A DNA stretch of 64,000 bases from Oscillospiraceae bacterium (GCA_902787975.1 CADAIP010000005.1:1-64000); one strand, 5' to 3'; counted from the stretch's first letter, positions 24,597-34,278 are shown. The notes: generated by a model not told the origin, from the sequence alone. Translations and numbers: made by a program.

Positions 24597-25703
24597 TCAG
24601 TTTACCTCCTTTCCGACGTTGGCTTGTTTTTTGGCCCTGATCTTGTTTCCCATGTCTGCGAACCACTTGCGGACGAAAGGAGAAGAGATGATGATCAGGA
24701 GGATGACTACGACAGCCTTATAAGCTGAGATCTCGCTGGAGCTTACCTTGAACTTGAAAAGTGTTGTTGTAAGGAACTGGATAACATAAGCGCCGATTAC
24801 GGATGCAGTGAGATTGAACTTACCGCCGCCTAAGTTGTTACCGCCCAATGCTACTGCGAGGATCGCATCCATTTCGATGTTGTTTGCGATAACGGAGTAG
24901 GTGATAGAAGAAGTACGGGATACCTTAATGAATCCGCATACTGCAACGCATACACCGAGGATAATGAAAGAAAGGAGCTTGATGAACTTAGGGTTGATAC
25001 CGTTGAGTCTTGAAGATGAAGCATTGATACCTACGGACTGTGCATAGAGTCTGAGGTTTGTGAACTTCAGGACAAGAGCAATAACGATAAGGCAGATTGC
25101 TGTAATGAATACCGGAGTCGGAACGGGGATTCCGGGAATGAAGTTACCGAAGAAACCGAATCTTGCATCATTGATCGAGATGTTGTCGTTGTTGTTGATC
25201 CATGCTGCGATAGAACGTCCTGCAGTAAAGAGGATGAGTGTCGCAACCATCGGCTGTATCTTGAAGAACGCTACAAGTGCTCCGTTAAAAGCACCGCAAA
25301 GAGCGGATGCGACTACGCACACAAGGAAAGACATAATGAGGACGAATGTGAACCTTCCGCCGCTTACGTTGTCAGGCAAAACCTTAACAAATCTGAGAAT
25401 TACTGATCCTGCGATGGCAATGGTGGCACCAACGGAAATATCCTGACCGCCTGAAGCGGATGTAACGAGTGTCATGCCGATCGCGAGGATGACAAGCTCT
25501 GATGCGTTGTCGATAATACTGATCAGGTTACCTGAGAGGATAAGATTACCGGTACTGCTCGGCTCTAATGAGATCTTAAAGAAAGTAGGATCTGCGAAAA
25601 AGTTTACTGCTACCAGGAGCAGAAGCGCCATAAGCGGGAAGAACAACGGATTTCTTACGACCTTAAGCAAGAAACCTTTTGCTGATGTTTTACTGGATGT
25701 CAT
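24597..25703 (-). CDS. ytfT: sugar ABC transporter permease, YtfT-type
   Basis: A 368-residue permease of the same family, with helices from about residue 20 onward and the motif SGGQDISVGATIAI. The start at 25703 follows GGAGGTGA. The first codons overlap the end of the ATPase gene by 14 bases, so translation is coupled. Second half of the heterodimer with the YjfF-like protein. Confidence 0.9.
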   Translation of the reverse strand: MTSSKTSAKGFLLKVVRNPLFFPLMALLLLVAVNFFADPTFFKISLEPSSTGNLILSGNLISIIDNASELVILAIGMTLVTSASGGQDISVGATIAIAGSVILRFVKVLPDNVSGGRFTFVLIMSFLVCVVASALCGAFNGALVAFFKIQPMVATLILFTAGRSIAAWINNNDNISINDARFGFFGNFIPGIPVPTPVFITAICLIVIALVLKFTNLRLYAQSVGINASSSRLNGINPKFIKLLSFIILGVCVAVCGFIKVSRTSSITYSVIANNIEMDAILAVALGGNNLGGGKFNLTASVIGAYVIQFLTTTLFKFKVSSSEISAYKAVVVILLIIISSPFVRKWFADMGNKIRAKKQANVGKEVN

Positions 25704-27210
25704 TGGATTCACCTCCGGCAATCGTTGCCATGATCTTATTCTGGTTGAGATCGTCGTCCTTAAGTTCGCCTACGACTTTGCCGTCACGCATGACTACAAG
25801 ACGCGAACATGTACGGATCATCTCGTCGATCTCGGAGGAAATAAACGTTACGCTCTTTCCTTCTGCTGCAAGCTTTAATACGAGTTTCTGGATTTCGACC
25901 TTTGTACCTACGTCGATACCTCTTGTAGGCTCATCGAGAATAAGATACTGGGGATTTGCAAGAAGCCATCTTGCAAGGATTACCTTCTGCTGGTTACCGC
26001 CTGAAAGCGACTTGATCGGTGTGTCCTGTGAAGCCGTCTTGATGTTCAGGAGCTTGATATATTTGTCTGCAAACTTCTCGGCCTGTGCACGTGAGAAAGG
26101 TTTGAAGAATCCCTTCATTACCTGAAGTGCCAGGATGATGTTATCTCTAACTGAAAGGTCACCGACGATACCGTCGTTCTTTCTGTCTTCAGGAAGATAG
26201 CTAATACCGCACTTCATTGCATCGAGCGGTTTTCTGATCTTTACGGCCTTGCCGTTGATCTTTACGTCACCGGCAATTACTCTGTCCGCACCGAAGATCG
26301 CACGGACGCTCTCTGATCTGCCGGAACCCAGAAGACCGGTAAAGCCGTTAACTTCGCCTTTGTGGATCTCAAAGTTGAACGGCTTTATTCCGGTCGTTCC
26401 GGTAAGGTTAATTGCCTGGTAAACGGGGGTACCGTTATAATCCACTTTTTCTGCATCCGAGTCACTCTTGATCTCGGCCATGTCATCGAAATCCTTACCG
26501 AGCATCTTTGATACGAGCTGTACTCTGGGAAGGTCTTCGATAATGTATTCACCGACGAGCATTCCGTCACGGAGAACGGTAATGCGGTCGCATACTTCAT
26601 ATACCTGCTCAAGGAAGTGTGTAACGAAGATAATGCCGACGCCCTTGCTCTTAAGGTCACGCATCAGCTTAAAGAGCTTCTGGACTTCCTGTTCGTCAAG
26701 TGAGGATGTAGGCTCATCTAAGATGAGGACCTTACAATCCATGTCTACTGCACGTGCGATGGCTACCATCTGCTGGACTGCGATCGAGCAGTTTCCAAGC
26801 TGGTCCTTTGCACTTGCGGGAATTCCGAGTTCATCAAGAAGGTGGTCTGCATCAGCGTTGATCTTTCTCCAGTTTGTGAGAGGTCCCTTTGTGCGTCCGA
26901 TGTACATATTCTCGGCAACCGTAAGGTTAGGGCAGAGAGTGATCTCCTGATAAACCGTAGCGATTCCTGCATTCTGTGCATCCTGCGGCGACTTGATGTG
27001 TACGGGAGTGCCTAAAAGTTTGACATCTCCTCCGTCTTTTGGATATACGCCGGTCAACACTTTAATGAGTGTTGATTTTCCAGCACCGTTCTCGCCCATC
27101 AGAGCGTGGATTTCACCTTCTCTTAATGTGAAATCAACCTTCTCAAGAGCGCGTACACCCGGGAAATATTTACATATCCCGCGCATTTCCAAAATTGCGC
27201 CTGCTTCCAT
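25690..27210 (-). CDS. ytfR: sugar ABC transporter ATP-binding protein, YtfR-type
   Basis: A 506-residue tandem-domain ATPase. The N-terminal half has GENGAGKSTLIKVL, a signature around CSIAVQQMVAIARA and Walker B VLILDEPTSSLDEQE; the C-terminal half has GLLGSGRSESVRAIFG (degenerate), LSGGNQQKVILARWL and LILDEPTRGIDVGTK. This is the layout of sugar ATPases such as MglA, RbsA and YtfR, which have one fully active and one degenerate site. The start at 27210 follows AGGAGG; a longer frame would run through the hairpin at 27240-27270. Confidence 0.93.
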   Translation of the reverse strand: MEAGAILEMRGICKYFPGVRALEKVDFTLREGEIHALMGENGAGKSTLIKVLTGVYPKDGGDVKLLGTPVHIKSPQDAQNAGIATVYQEITLCPNLTVAENMYIGRTKGPLTNWRKINADADHLLDELGIPASAKDQLGNCSIAVQQMVAIARAVDMDCKVLILDEPTSSLDEQEVQKLFKLMRDLKSKGVGIIFVTHFLEQVYEVCDRITVLRDGMLVGEYIIEDLPRVQLVSKMLGKDFDDMAEIKSDSDAEKVDYNGTPVYQAINLTGTTGIKPFNFEIHKGEVNGFTGLLGSGRSESVRAIFGADRVIAGDVKINGKAVKIRKPLDAMKCGISYLPEDRKNDGIVGDLSVRDNIILALQVMKGFFKPFSRAQAEKFADKYIKLLNIKTASQDTPIKSLSGGNQQKVILARWLLANPQYLILDEPTRGIDVGTKVEIQKLVLKLAAEGKSVTFISSEIDEMIRTCSRLVVMRDGKVVGELKDDDLNQNKIMATIAGGESNDIQ

Positions 27211-27239
27211 TTTCTTCTCCTCCTGTTTAAAGAAAGAAT

Positions 27240-27270
27240 GTGCGATGCGATGAGACGCATCGCATCGCAC
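27240..27270 (-). promoter_or_regulatory. intercistronic hairpin between binding-protein and ATPase genes
   Basis: A perfect 13-bp inverted repeat, GTGCGATGCGATG (27240-27252) with CATCGCATCGCAC (27258-27270), loop AGACG. It falls after the ytfQ stop and before the ytfR binding site. Such structures often protect or attenuate mRNA so that the binding protein is made in excess over the ATPase and permeases. No long T run follows, so read-through is expected. Confidence 0.7.
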
Positions 27271-27314
27271 AACTTTCGTGGTTAGCTAAATACTCCGGTT
27301 AAAGAGAGTTAGTA

Positions 27315-28346
27315 TCAGATACCGTAGTTAGCAACGTCGTCTGCTGTGATAGTTGTAGCGTCGAAGCCCTTCTCGTCCATGATGACTACCTTTGTTGTAA
27401 CGCCATTCTTGATGATGTCGTCAATGTAAGCAGCCTGGAAAGGATTGCACTGACCATCGTAGTTCCAGTTGCCTGCGAGGAGCTCTTCAAGTGCCCATGT
27501 GTTGCAGTCGAAACCGATAACGATAACGTCCTTGCCTACGCCGTGAGAGATGTTAGCCTTGTCGAGAGCTGCAACAGCACCCTTAGCCATGTTGTCGTTC
27601 TCTGCATAGATAACGTTGAATGTCTCGCCTGAGTCGATGACTGCCTGAACGATCTGCTGAGCTGTCTCTTCTGACCACTCTGCTGTCTGCTGTGTAACGA
27701 TGCTCCAGTTAGCCTCTGCAGCTACCTTATCGTCGAGAGCGCCTGAACGGCCGATCTGAGCGGATGAACCCATAACGCCCTGGATGTGAACGATCTTGTA
27801 TTCAGAAAGATTCTGGGAAGCGAGCCAATCAACTGCCTGCTGACCTTCCTTAGCCATGTCGGATACGATGGAAGCTTCATAGAGGCTCTCGTCTGCATCG
27901 ATTGTTCTGTCGAAGAGGATAACCTTGATGCCTGCCTTCTGAGCCTGCTCAAGAACTCCGTCCCAACCTGATGTACCAGCTGCTGAGATCAAGAGATAAT
28001 CTACTTCGTCCTGGATGAACTTCTGAGCTGCTGCGATCTGGTCTTCGTTCTTAAGGCTGTAGAAGAAAGAAGCCTCATAGCCGTTCTCTTCTGTAAATGT
28101 TTCCTTCATGTCTCTGTCGTTAGCTGTACGGTAACCGGACTCGTTAGGATCGTTGTTGATGATACCAACCTTGATAAGTCCGTCTGCTGCAGGTGCATCG
28201 GTAGGCGCCTCAGTTGCTGCTGTTGTTCCGTCAGTAGGAGCAGCTGTAGGTGCCTGTGTAGGTGTTGTCTGTGTGCAAGCGCACATACCAAATGCCATAG
28301 CACCGATGACTGCGGAAGAAACTAACATCTTTACAAATTTCTTCAT
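27315..28346 (-). CDS. ytfQ: sugar ABC transporter substrate-binding lipoprotein, YtfQ-type
   Basis: A 343-residue periplasmic-binding-type lipoprotein. The signal ends in the Cys-rich GMCAC, with Cys24 the likely anchor, followed by a Thr/Ala/Pro-rich spacer (about 26-55). The mature lobes carry the ribose-binding type I fold: VGIINNDPNESGYRTAN, EVDYLLISAAGTSGWD, IVHIQGVMGSSA and VIYAENDNMAKGA. The start at 28346 has AAGGAGA; longer upstream frames are rejected. First gene of the ara-type operon. Ligand probably L-arabinose, galactofuranose or another pentose; not determinable from sequence. Confidence 0.92.
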   Translation of the reverse strand: MKKFVKMLVSSAVIGAMAFGMCACTQTTPTQAPTAAPTDGTTAATEAPTDAPAADGLIKVGIINNDPNESGYRTANDRDMKETFTEENGYEASFFYSLKNEDQIAAAQKFIQDEVDYLLISAAGTSGWDGVLEQAQKAGIKVILFDRTIDADESLYEASIVSDMAKEGQQAVDWLASQNLSEYKIVHIQGVMGSSAQIGRSGALDDKVAAEANWSIVTQQTAEWSEETAQQIVQAVIDSGETFNVIYAENDNMAKGAVAALDKANISHGVGKDVIVIGFDCNTWALEELLAGNWNYDGQCNPFQAAYIDDIIKNGVTTKVVIMDEKGFDATTITADDVANYGI

Positions 28347-28802
28347 AATGATTCTCCTTTTCATTTTGAGGTTTTTCCCCGGCCTTGTGATGTGGTCCGG
28401 TGTACTCTGCCCCAAATAAACACCCATCGGCAATAACCCGCAACGAATCTCGTATGCCGTATTGAGAATGGTAAGTTTGCATAAATACAGATTTGAAATT
28501 TTCGTGATGAAAACAGACAACTTGCATTGCCTTGCGCTGCTTTTATGTGCCTTTGTGGAAAATCTTTTGCACCGTTGTCGGATATTCTACGATGAACTGT
28601 TGAGGTACCTGCACAAATTCAAATTGTCATTATGAACAACTGCGATTTTCTTATTCCGAAATCATATAATTCCGTTTTGGGAACAAGATAAAATACTCCA
28701 CTTTTTCCGCGTCGAAAAACGACACCTCAAAAATTTAGCGTTACTTTGCACATAAGGCGGACTGTATAATTTTGCCAAGTATAAAAGAGGGGTCCTTTAA
28801 CC
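28347..28802. promoter_or_regulatory. divergent control region between the sugar operon and araR-like gene
   Basis: About 455 bases without a gene. It must hold two divergent promoters. On the plus strand a TATAAT at 28765-28770 is the likely -10 of the regulator gene, with no convincing -35. A small perfect inverted repeat GTCG-AAAAA-CGAC lies near 28713-28725. I cannot assign AraR or carbon catabolite operators with confidence. Confidence 0.45.
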
Positions 28803-29834
28803 ATGGCTGAGAAATATAAAGTCATAGTTAATAAGCTTGAGTTGGAACTCAAGAAGATGAGATCGGAAGGCAGGACGAGACTTCCTTCCGAGCAGGATCT
28901 ATGTTCTGTATTTTCGTGCAGCAGACAGACGATCCGTGCAGCCCTCGACGTTCTCCTGCAAAAAGGACTGATCGTAAAACGACGCGGCGCAGGTTCTTAT
29001 ATTGCAGATGATTCTTTTAATAACAGAACTGTTTTCTTCATGACTGAAGACTGCGACAGATACCAGAGCCCCGCTCTTATTTCAGGTCTTAAAGAACAGC
29101 TCTTAAATTCCAAATACGAACTCAGATCTTTCTCGTGCGGCGGAAGTGTGTCTGAAGAATCTAAGATATTATCACGCGTCATAAATGAGCGTCCCGCGGC
29201 ACTCATTATCGAACCTGCAAAAGACCTGGTCCCCGATCCGAATTTGCGGCTTGTTGAAGAAATAGAAAATGCCGGGATCCCCGTTATCTATCTGAATTCT
29301 TCTTTGGGAAAAATACATGTCGTATCCGATAATTACGAAGGCGGAAGGAACCTTACAAAACATATTCTTGAGACCGGCAGAAAGAAGACCGCATGCATAT
29401 TCAGAATAGATGATTCATCAGGCCGCGACAGGTATAAAGGATATATCGACGCGCTTCTTGATGCGGATGCAGGCTACGACGAATCAAGATGTTTTCTTAT
29501 GACATATAAAGAAGAAAAAGAGATCATCTCAGGTGACAGCAAAAAGTTTGCTTCATTTATCGATAACGATCTTTTCGGATGCGATTCGGTAATCTGCCAG
29601 AACGGCATGGTCGCACACCAGCTCATTTTCCTTCTTCGTAAAAGGGGAGTATCGGTGCCGGAAGATATTCTGGTGGCATGCTTTGACAACGATTATTATT
29701 CAGATGATTCCGGAATCGTTTATGCCGGATGCGACATTGATTCTTACTGCAAGACTCTTGCCAGATCTTCGGTTGCACTGGCTGAAGGGCGGAGTGCTAC
29801 AAGCGTTACCGTTCCTATGAAGATCCCTAAATAA
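28803..29834 (+). CDS. araR: AraR-like GntR/LacI-type transcriptional regulator
   Basis: A 343-residue repressor made of a GntR winged helix (about 1-70, with RLPSEQDLCSVFSCSRQTIRAALD and KGLIVKRRGAGSYI) fused to a LacI-type sugar-sensing domain (about 75-343, with NDYY and VACFDNDYYSDDSG near the end). This unusual fusion is the architecture of AraR, the arabinose regulator of Firmicutes. It is encoded divergently from the sugar import/kinase/araD operon, which it probably represses until the sugar binds. GAGGGGTCC lies ahead of the ATG. Confidence 0.88.
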   Translation: MAEKYKVIVNKLELELKKMRSEGRTRLPSEQDLCSVFSCSRQTIRAALDVLLQKGLIVKRRGAGSYIADDSFNNRTVFFMTEDCDRYQSPALISGLKEQLLNSKYELRSFSCGGSVSEESKILSRVINERPAALIIEPAKDLVPDPNLRLVEEIENAGIPVIYLNSSLGKIHVVSDNYEGGRNLTKHILETGRKKTACIFRIDDSSGRDRYKGYIDALLDADAGYDESRCFLMTYKEEKEIISGDSKKFASFIDNDLFGCDSVICQNGMVAHQLIFLLRKRGVSVPEDILVACFDNDYYSDDSGIVYAGCDIDSYCKTLARSSVALAEGRSATSVTVPMKIPK

Positions 29835-30055
29835 ATTACGACAGTTTTTAGGCCGGAGACTTTATTCCGAAAGTCACACTGCACTGCGACTTTCAGCGTG
29901 TCATTCACTGATATCACAGCGTGTAATTTTTGGTCAAAAAATGCCGTAAAATTACATAAAAAGCTGTTTTTGTGCAATTTTCGAGTCGAAAATCGCGAAA
30001 AATGTACATCACCTGACTATTGTCTGTTTTAGTAAGCGATATTAAGGATCAGTTA
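29835..30055. other. gap between convergent regulator and binding-protein genes with small palindromes
   Basis: GAAAGTC (29869-29875) pairs with GACTTTC (29888-29894), and ATTTTCGA-G-TCGAAAAT at 29977-29993 is a perfect 17-base palindrome. Neither has a clear T tract, so neither is called a terminator. No gene is visible. Confidence 0.6.
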
Positions 30056-31036
30056 TCAATATTCTCTCGAGTCAACAAATTCCTGAGTGATGTTCTGTGT
30101 CGTATAAGCAGATTCATCAACATATACATGCTTAGGAATCTCTTTGCCGCTGCGGTAGTCTTCGATGAGTTCCTTTACGCGAGGACCGAACAGCGGATTG
30201 CACTCGACACAGAGATTGATCTTGCCATCATGACAATACTGAAGTGCTTCTCTGGTTGCATCAAAAGTGATTATCTTGACCTGACCGCCGTTGCCGTAGG
30301 TGATGCCTGCTTCATCAAGCGCTCTCATCGCGCCGAAAGTCATGTTGTCGTTCTCGCTGTAGAGCACGTCGATGTCACTGTTTTCTTTTAAGTAATCGGT
30401 CATTACCTCATATGCTTTTGCTTCAGTGAAGTCACCGTAGAGCTGGCTTGTGATCTCCCAGTTGGAATGCTTTGCTACTGCATCTTCAAGAGCCTTTGTA
30501 CGCTGGATCTGCGCGGTCGCACCGATCGTTCCCTGAAGGTGAAGTATCTTGATCTCAGTGTCTTCGGGAATCTCATCTTCGAGCCATTCGACTGCGAGAT
30601 TTCCCTGACGGAGGAAGTCAGAGCCGACGTTTGTAAGATAGAGACTGTCATCTTCGACGGCAACGGATCTGTCCACGATGATTACTGGAATACCGGCATC
30701 CTGAATCTCAGTCAGGATCGTCTCCCAGCCTTCTTCAACTGTCGGCGCAATGATAATAAAATCAACGCCTTCAAGGATGAAGCGGCGGACGGCTGTGAAC
30801 TGATTCTCCTGCTGCTGTCTTGCATTTTCGATAACGAGTTCATATTCGTCATCATCTGCAAATGTGTCGGTCATGGATTTTGTGTTTGCCACACGCCAGT
30901 CGGATTCGGAACCGACCTGTGAAAAACCGATCACATACGCATCGTTTTCGGCGGGCTCTGTTGCACGGATGCCTGTGCATCCGGCCATGCCTAATATCAT
31001 TGTCATGCAGAGCAGGATACTAAAGAATCGTTTCAT
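30056..31036 (-). CDS. sugar-binding lipoprotein of a three-part sensor
   Basis: A 326-residue type I periplasmic-binding-fold lipoprotein, with a signal ending in GMAGC (Cys20). It is a paralogue of the YtfQ-like protein (shared pattern SDWRVANTKSMTDTF, FIIIAPTVEEGWE, HLQGTIGATAQIQR, YSENDNMTFGA), but it is not encoded with a permease or ATPase. Instead its start overlaps the histidine kinase gene by 17 bases. This layout matches the known XylFII-LytS-YesN type, in which the binding protein presents the sugar to the kinase. The start has AAAGGCGG upstream. Confidence 0.85.
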   Translation of the reverse strand: MKRFFSILLCMTMILGMAGCTGIRATEPAENDAYVIGFSQVGSESDWRVANTKSMTDTFADDDEYELVIENARQQQENQFTAVRRFILEGVDFIIIAPTVEEGWETILTEIQDAGIPVIIVDRSVAVEDDSLYLTNVGSDFLRQGNLAVEWLEDEIPEDTEIKILHLQGTIGATAQIQRTKALEDAVAKHSNWEITSQLYGDFTEAKAYEVMTDYLKENSDIDVLYSENDNMTFGAMRALDEAGITYGNGGQVKIITFDATREALQYCHDGKINLCVECNPLFGPRVKELIEDYRSGKEIPKHVYVDESAYTTQNITQEFVDSREY

Positions 31037-32459
31037 TATCGATGTCCGCCTTTCCGGGTATCTGTATGCTGATCGAAGTTCCTTCCTGCGGTGTGCTCTC
31101 GATATCGAATCTGCATGCATCACCGTAAAGGATCTTCAGTCTCTTGTAAGATGATGTGAGACCGAAGCTTCTTGTATCTTCGTTGAGGACTCTTGTCTTC
31201 AGGCTTTCAAGTTCTTCTTTATTCATGCCGAGACCCGTGTCTGATACCTTGAGTATGATGTCGTCGTTCTCGCGTACACCGGTAACGATTATCTTACCTT
31301 TGCCGCGCTTGGGCTTGAGTCCGTGATAGATCGCATTCTCGACGAGAGGCTGCAAAGTCATCTTCGGAAGTTTTGTATCTTCGATCGACGGATCTATATT
31401 GATCTCATATTCCATGATATCCCTGTAACGGACCTGCTGGATCTCGAGATAACTCTGGATATGCTGTTTTTCTTCGGCAACGGTTACGATGTCGCGGCCG
31501 TCACTGAGGAACGAACGGAAGTAGGACGACAGGCTCGTTACCATCTGTTCTGCCTGATCGTTCTTGCCGATCTCGATGAGCCATACGATCGCATCGAGAG
31601 TGTTGTAAAGGAAGTGGGGATTGATCTGCGCCTGGATAAGTGACAGCTCGATGTCGCGGAGCTTGATCTGCTCCTGGCGGTTTAATTCGATCTGCTTATC
31701 AAGTCTTGCGGCCATGTCTTCGATACCGGCAGAGAGAAGTGCGAGGCTTGTGTCATCGGTCTCGACCGGAGTATGAGGACTCAGGTCACCGCCGCCGATC
31801 TGTTCAACGCGGCTGTTCATCTCAACGATAGGATCGGTAATGCTTTTCGAGAGTTTGACGGCACGGCTCAAAACGATAGGGATAACGAAGATCATGACCA
31901 GAACGACGAAAAGGATCTCTACGGTAAGCCAGAAATCTATCTGCTTCTGGATGCTTGCCATCTCGCCTGCCTCGTAATAAAGATACGAATACATGTACTC
32001 TTCGATGAGGCCTGTCGTGATGTAGATGTTGGTCTCAAGCTGATTCATGCGGTCATCGTAGCTGGAAGTGTTTTCGATGTCCTGCATGTATATGCTCAGC
32101 TTGTCGCAGAGCGAAAGAACGCTGGTTATCGACTTGCGGCCGTCGGAGTTCGATGTGTTCTGAAGAAGGTCTTCTGCAAGGGATCTTGCCGATTCAACAT
32201 CCTCCCACGGCATTTCGTCGCTGTATCCCGTTACGTAGAAATACATCTGCTCATCGATCTCCTGCTTGAACTTCTGGTTAAAGCCGGATACTTTGACGAT
32301 GTTTCCGGACACGGATGCGTACATCAGGTTACGTGTCAAAAGCATTACGAAAATACTGACCAGTATGACCGCGATCGGAATAAACATCTGAAGCATAAGG
32401 CGGTACATTTTTTTCTGTACCGTGTTCGAGCTTTTTCTCCTGTCGGAGGAAGACTTCAT
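31020..32459 (-). CDS. LytS/YesM-type sensor histidine kinase
   Basis: A 479-residue kinase: a membrane helix at about 23-47, an extracellular sensor region of about 125 residues, a second helix at about 178-202, a HAMP-like linker, the His_kinase domain with NPHFLYNTLDAIVWL (His282) and a HATPase domain with LVENAIYHGLKPK and SDTGLGMNKEEL. Its start shares a base with the response regulator stop, and the binding-protein gene starts within its end. It probably senses sugar through that lipoprotein. Confidence 0.93.
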   Translation of the reverse strand: MKSSSDRRKSSNTVQKKMYRLMLQMFIPIAVILVSIFVMLLTRNLMYASVSGNIVKVSGFNQKFKQEIDEQMYFYVTGYSDEMPWEDVESARSLAEDLLQNTSNSDGRKSITSVLSLCDKLSIYMQDIENTSSYDDRMNQLETNIYITTGLIEEYMYSYLYYEAGEMASIQKQIDFWLTVEILFVVLVMIFVIPIVLSRAVKLSKSITDPIVEMNSRVEQIGGGDLSPHTPVETDDTSLALLSAGIEDMAARLDKQIELNRQEQIKLRDIELSLIQAQINPHFLYNTLDAIVWLIEIGKNDQAEQMVTSLSSYFRSFLSDGRDIVTVAEEKQHIQSYLEIQQVRYRDIMEYEINIDPSIEDTKLPKMTLQPLVENAIYHGLKPKRGKGKIIVTGVRENDDIILKVSDTGLGMNKEELESLKTRVLNEDTRSFGLTSSYKRLKILYGDACRFDIESTPQEGTSISIQIPGKADIDNETIL

Positions 32460-34069
32460 TATTCCGTGACTTCTCCGTTACGATACTGACTGGGTGTGCA
32501 GCCCTGGTTCTTCTTGAATACGAATGAGAAATATCTGGGATCCCTGTAACCGATCTCGTTTGCGATCTCGCCGGACCTCTTGCTCGTGTTGCGCAGCAGG
32601 ATCTTTGCCTTTGCCATTCTCTTCTTGGTGATGTATTCGACGAAGGATAATCCGACCTTGTTTGAGAACAGTGCGCTTAGATAGTTTGCGCTGATGTTGA
32701 TCTCTTCTGCAACGGAATCGAGTGAGATGTCTTCATCCGCATAGTGTTCGTTTATGTAATCGACCGCATTGTTGATGATGTCGTTGCCGCGCTTCTGGGC
32801 TTCGGCATCGCGCATCTTGATCGCGACTGAAAGCGCTTCGTTGAGATAGGGCTTAACTTCCTCAGCCGTGATGTTCGTGTCGAACGTGGGGAGGCTGTTT
32901 GCTATCTGTTCGGAATCGACGTCTGCTTCCTTGAGCGCGAGCTCTACATTGACCCTGATGCTTACGAGCAGGTAGTAGCGGAACAGGATCGAATTGACGC
33001 TCGATTCAAGGCTCTTCAAATAGTCGTCGGCAAATGTCTCGACTTCGCCCGCAGTACCCGTCTGGACGAAATACCTGATGATCATGGGATCGAACTTGCC
33101 GGCATCGATCTTATGGAGCTCGCTCTCGTCAGGAACGTACTGCTCTGACTTGATCTGCTCTGACGTGAAGATATGCTGGTTAGGGAAGATGTGTCTGTAT
33201 GCAAATGCGCGGTTCGCATCCTGATAGCAGGATGAAAGGCCGCTCAGTCTGTTCGTCGCGACGCCGACAGCAACGTGCCAGTCGAGTGTGGCCGAAGCCT
33301 GTTCGCAGTGCTGGCCGATCATCTTGACGCACTTTTCCTCCATACGCTTCAAGCTCTCTTCGTCGCCCTTGATGAGCACGGCATATGAGAACAGATTGCA
33401 TCTGAAGATGATGTAATCGGGATACTGCAGGAACTGGTTTAAGAGATTTTCCGTTACGCCGGAAGCCTCATCCGAATATGTGGACTGGTCTAAGTCCCTG
33501 ATCGAGAATATAACAATGTTATATCCGTCGGCCGAGAGGTTTAAGTGGAGCTTGTCTGCCTCTTCGTAGATCTCCTGTACCGACAGGGATCCTTCTACGA
33601 GCTTCTCGAAAAACACCCTGTGTGACAGACGCTCGAACTTCTTGAACTCCTGTTCGTAGAGTTTTACGTAGTCTTTCTGCTCGTTCTCTTCGGTGATCTT
33701 CTTGCGGACGCCTTCAAGGGCGTTGATCATGTCTGTCTTGGTGACAGGCTTTAAGAGATACTGCTCGACGCCGATCTCGATCGCTTTTCGGGCGTACTCA
33801 AAATCGCTGTAACCTGAGATTACGATGATCTTGATGTTGGGGAGCTCTTTGGTGACGGTCTTGCTTAAGGACAGTCCGTCCATGAAAGGCATTGTGATGT
33901 CCGTGATGAGCACATCGGGCTTTAGCTTGCGGATCATGGGCAGGGCCATCTCGCCGTCGGGAGCATCTCCGACGAACTCGAAGCCGTACTTCTCCCACGG
34001 GATCATGTCGCGCAGACCTTCACGCACGATGCTCTCGTCTTCACAAATAAAAACCTTGAACAGATCCAT
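32459..34069 (-). CDS. YesN-type response regulator with AraC domain
   Basis: A 536-residue regulator. The receiver domain (about 1-125) has the acidic pocket at CEDE and the phospho-acceptor Asp57 in ITDITMP, with the switch Lys in LLKPVTK. A middle linker of about 300 residues is typical for YesN proteins. The C-terminal AraC domain (about 435-536) shows VAEEINISANYLSALF and IANEIGYRDPRYFSFVFKK. The ATG has CGGAGG upstream. First gene of the three-gene operon. Likely targets are sugar transport genes such as the neighbouring operon, an inference from location. Confidence 0.93.
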   Translation of the reverse strand: MDLFKVFICEDESIVREGLRDMIPWEKYGFEFVGDAPDGEMALPMIRKLKPDVLITDITMPFMDGLSLSKTVTKELPNIKIIVISGYSDFEYARKAIEIGVEQYLLKPVTKTDMINALEGVRKKITEENEQKDYVKLYEQEFKKFERLSHRVFFEKLVEGSLSVQEIYEEADKLHLNLSADGYNIVIFSIRDLDQSTYSDEASGVTENLLNQFLQYPDYIIFRCNLFSYAVLIKGDEESLKRMEEKCVKMIGQHCEQASATLDWHVAVGVATNRLSGLSSCYQDANRAFAYRHIFPNQHIFTSEQIKSEQYVPDESELHKIDAGKFDPMIIRYFVQTGTAGEVETFADDYLKSLESSVNSILFRYYLLVSIRVNVELALKEADVDSEQIANSLPTFDTNITAEEVKPYLNEALSVAIKMRDAEAQKRGNDIINNAVDYINEHYADEDISLDSVAEEINISANYLSALFSNKVGLSFVEYITKKRMAKAKILLRNTSKRSGEIANEIGYRDPRYFSFVFKKNQGCTPSQYRNGEVTE

Positions 34070-34278
34070 CAGGGGTCCTCCGCTATTATTTATTTCATTT
34101 TATCATAGGAGATACGCGACTATTTTATTCTTTGTGTTTGAAAAGTTCAGAAATAACGGTCCCATATGCCCACCTCAAATCCTAAAAAACCCTTGATATT
34201 ATTGGGCTTTGTGATATTTTTCACCGAAATGTTGTATAATGGCTGACAGGGATAAAATAAATAATAAGGGTAGATTAA
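34070..34278. promoter_or_regulatory. divergent promoter region of the sensor and exopolysaccharide operons
   Basis: Both operons start here in opposite directions. On the plus strand TATAAT at 34235-34240 is the likely -10 for the polysaccharide operon; the -35 is poor. No clear operator is visible. Confidence 0.5.

Noticed and set aside
29977..29993. Terminator between the convergent regulator and binding-protein genes
   Set aside because: The palindrome is perfect but lacks a T tract on either strand.
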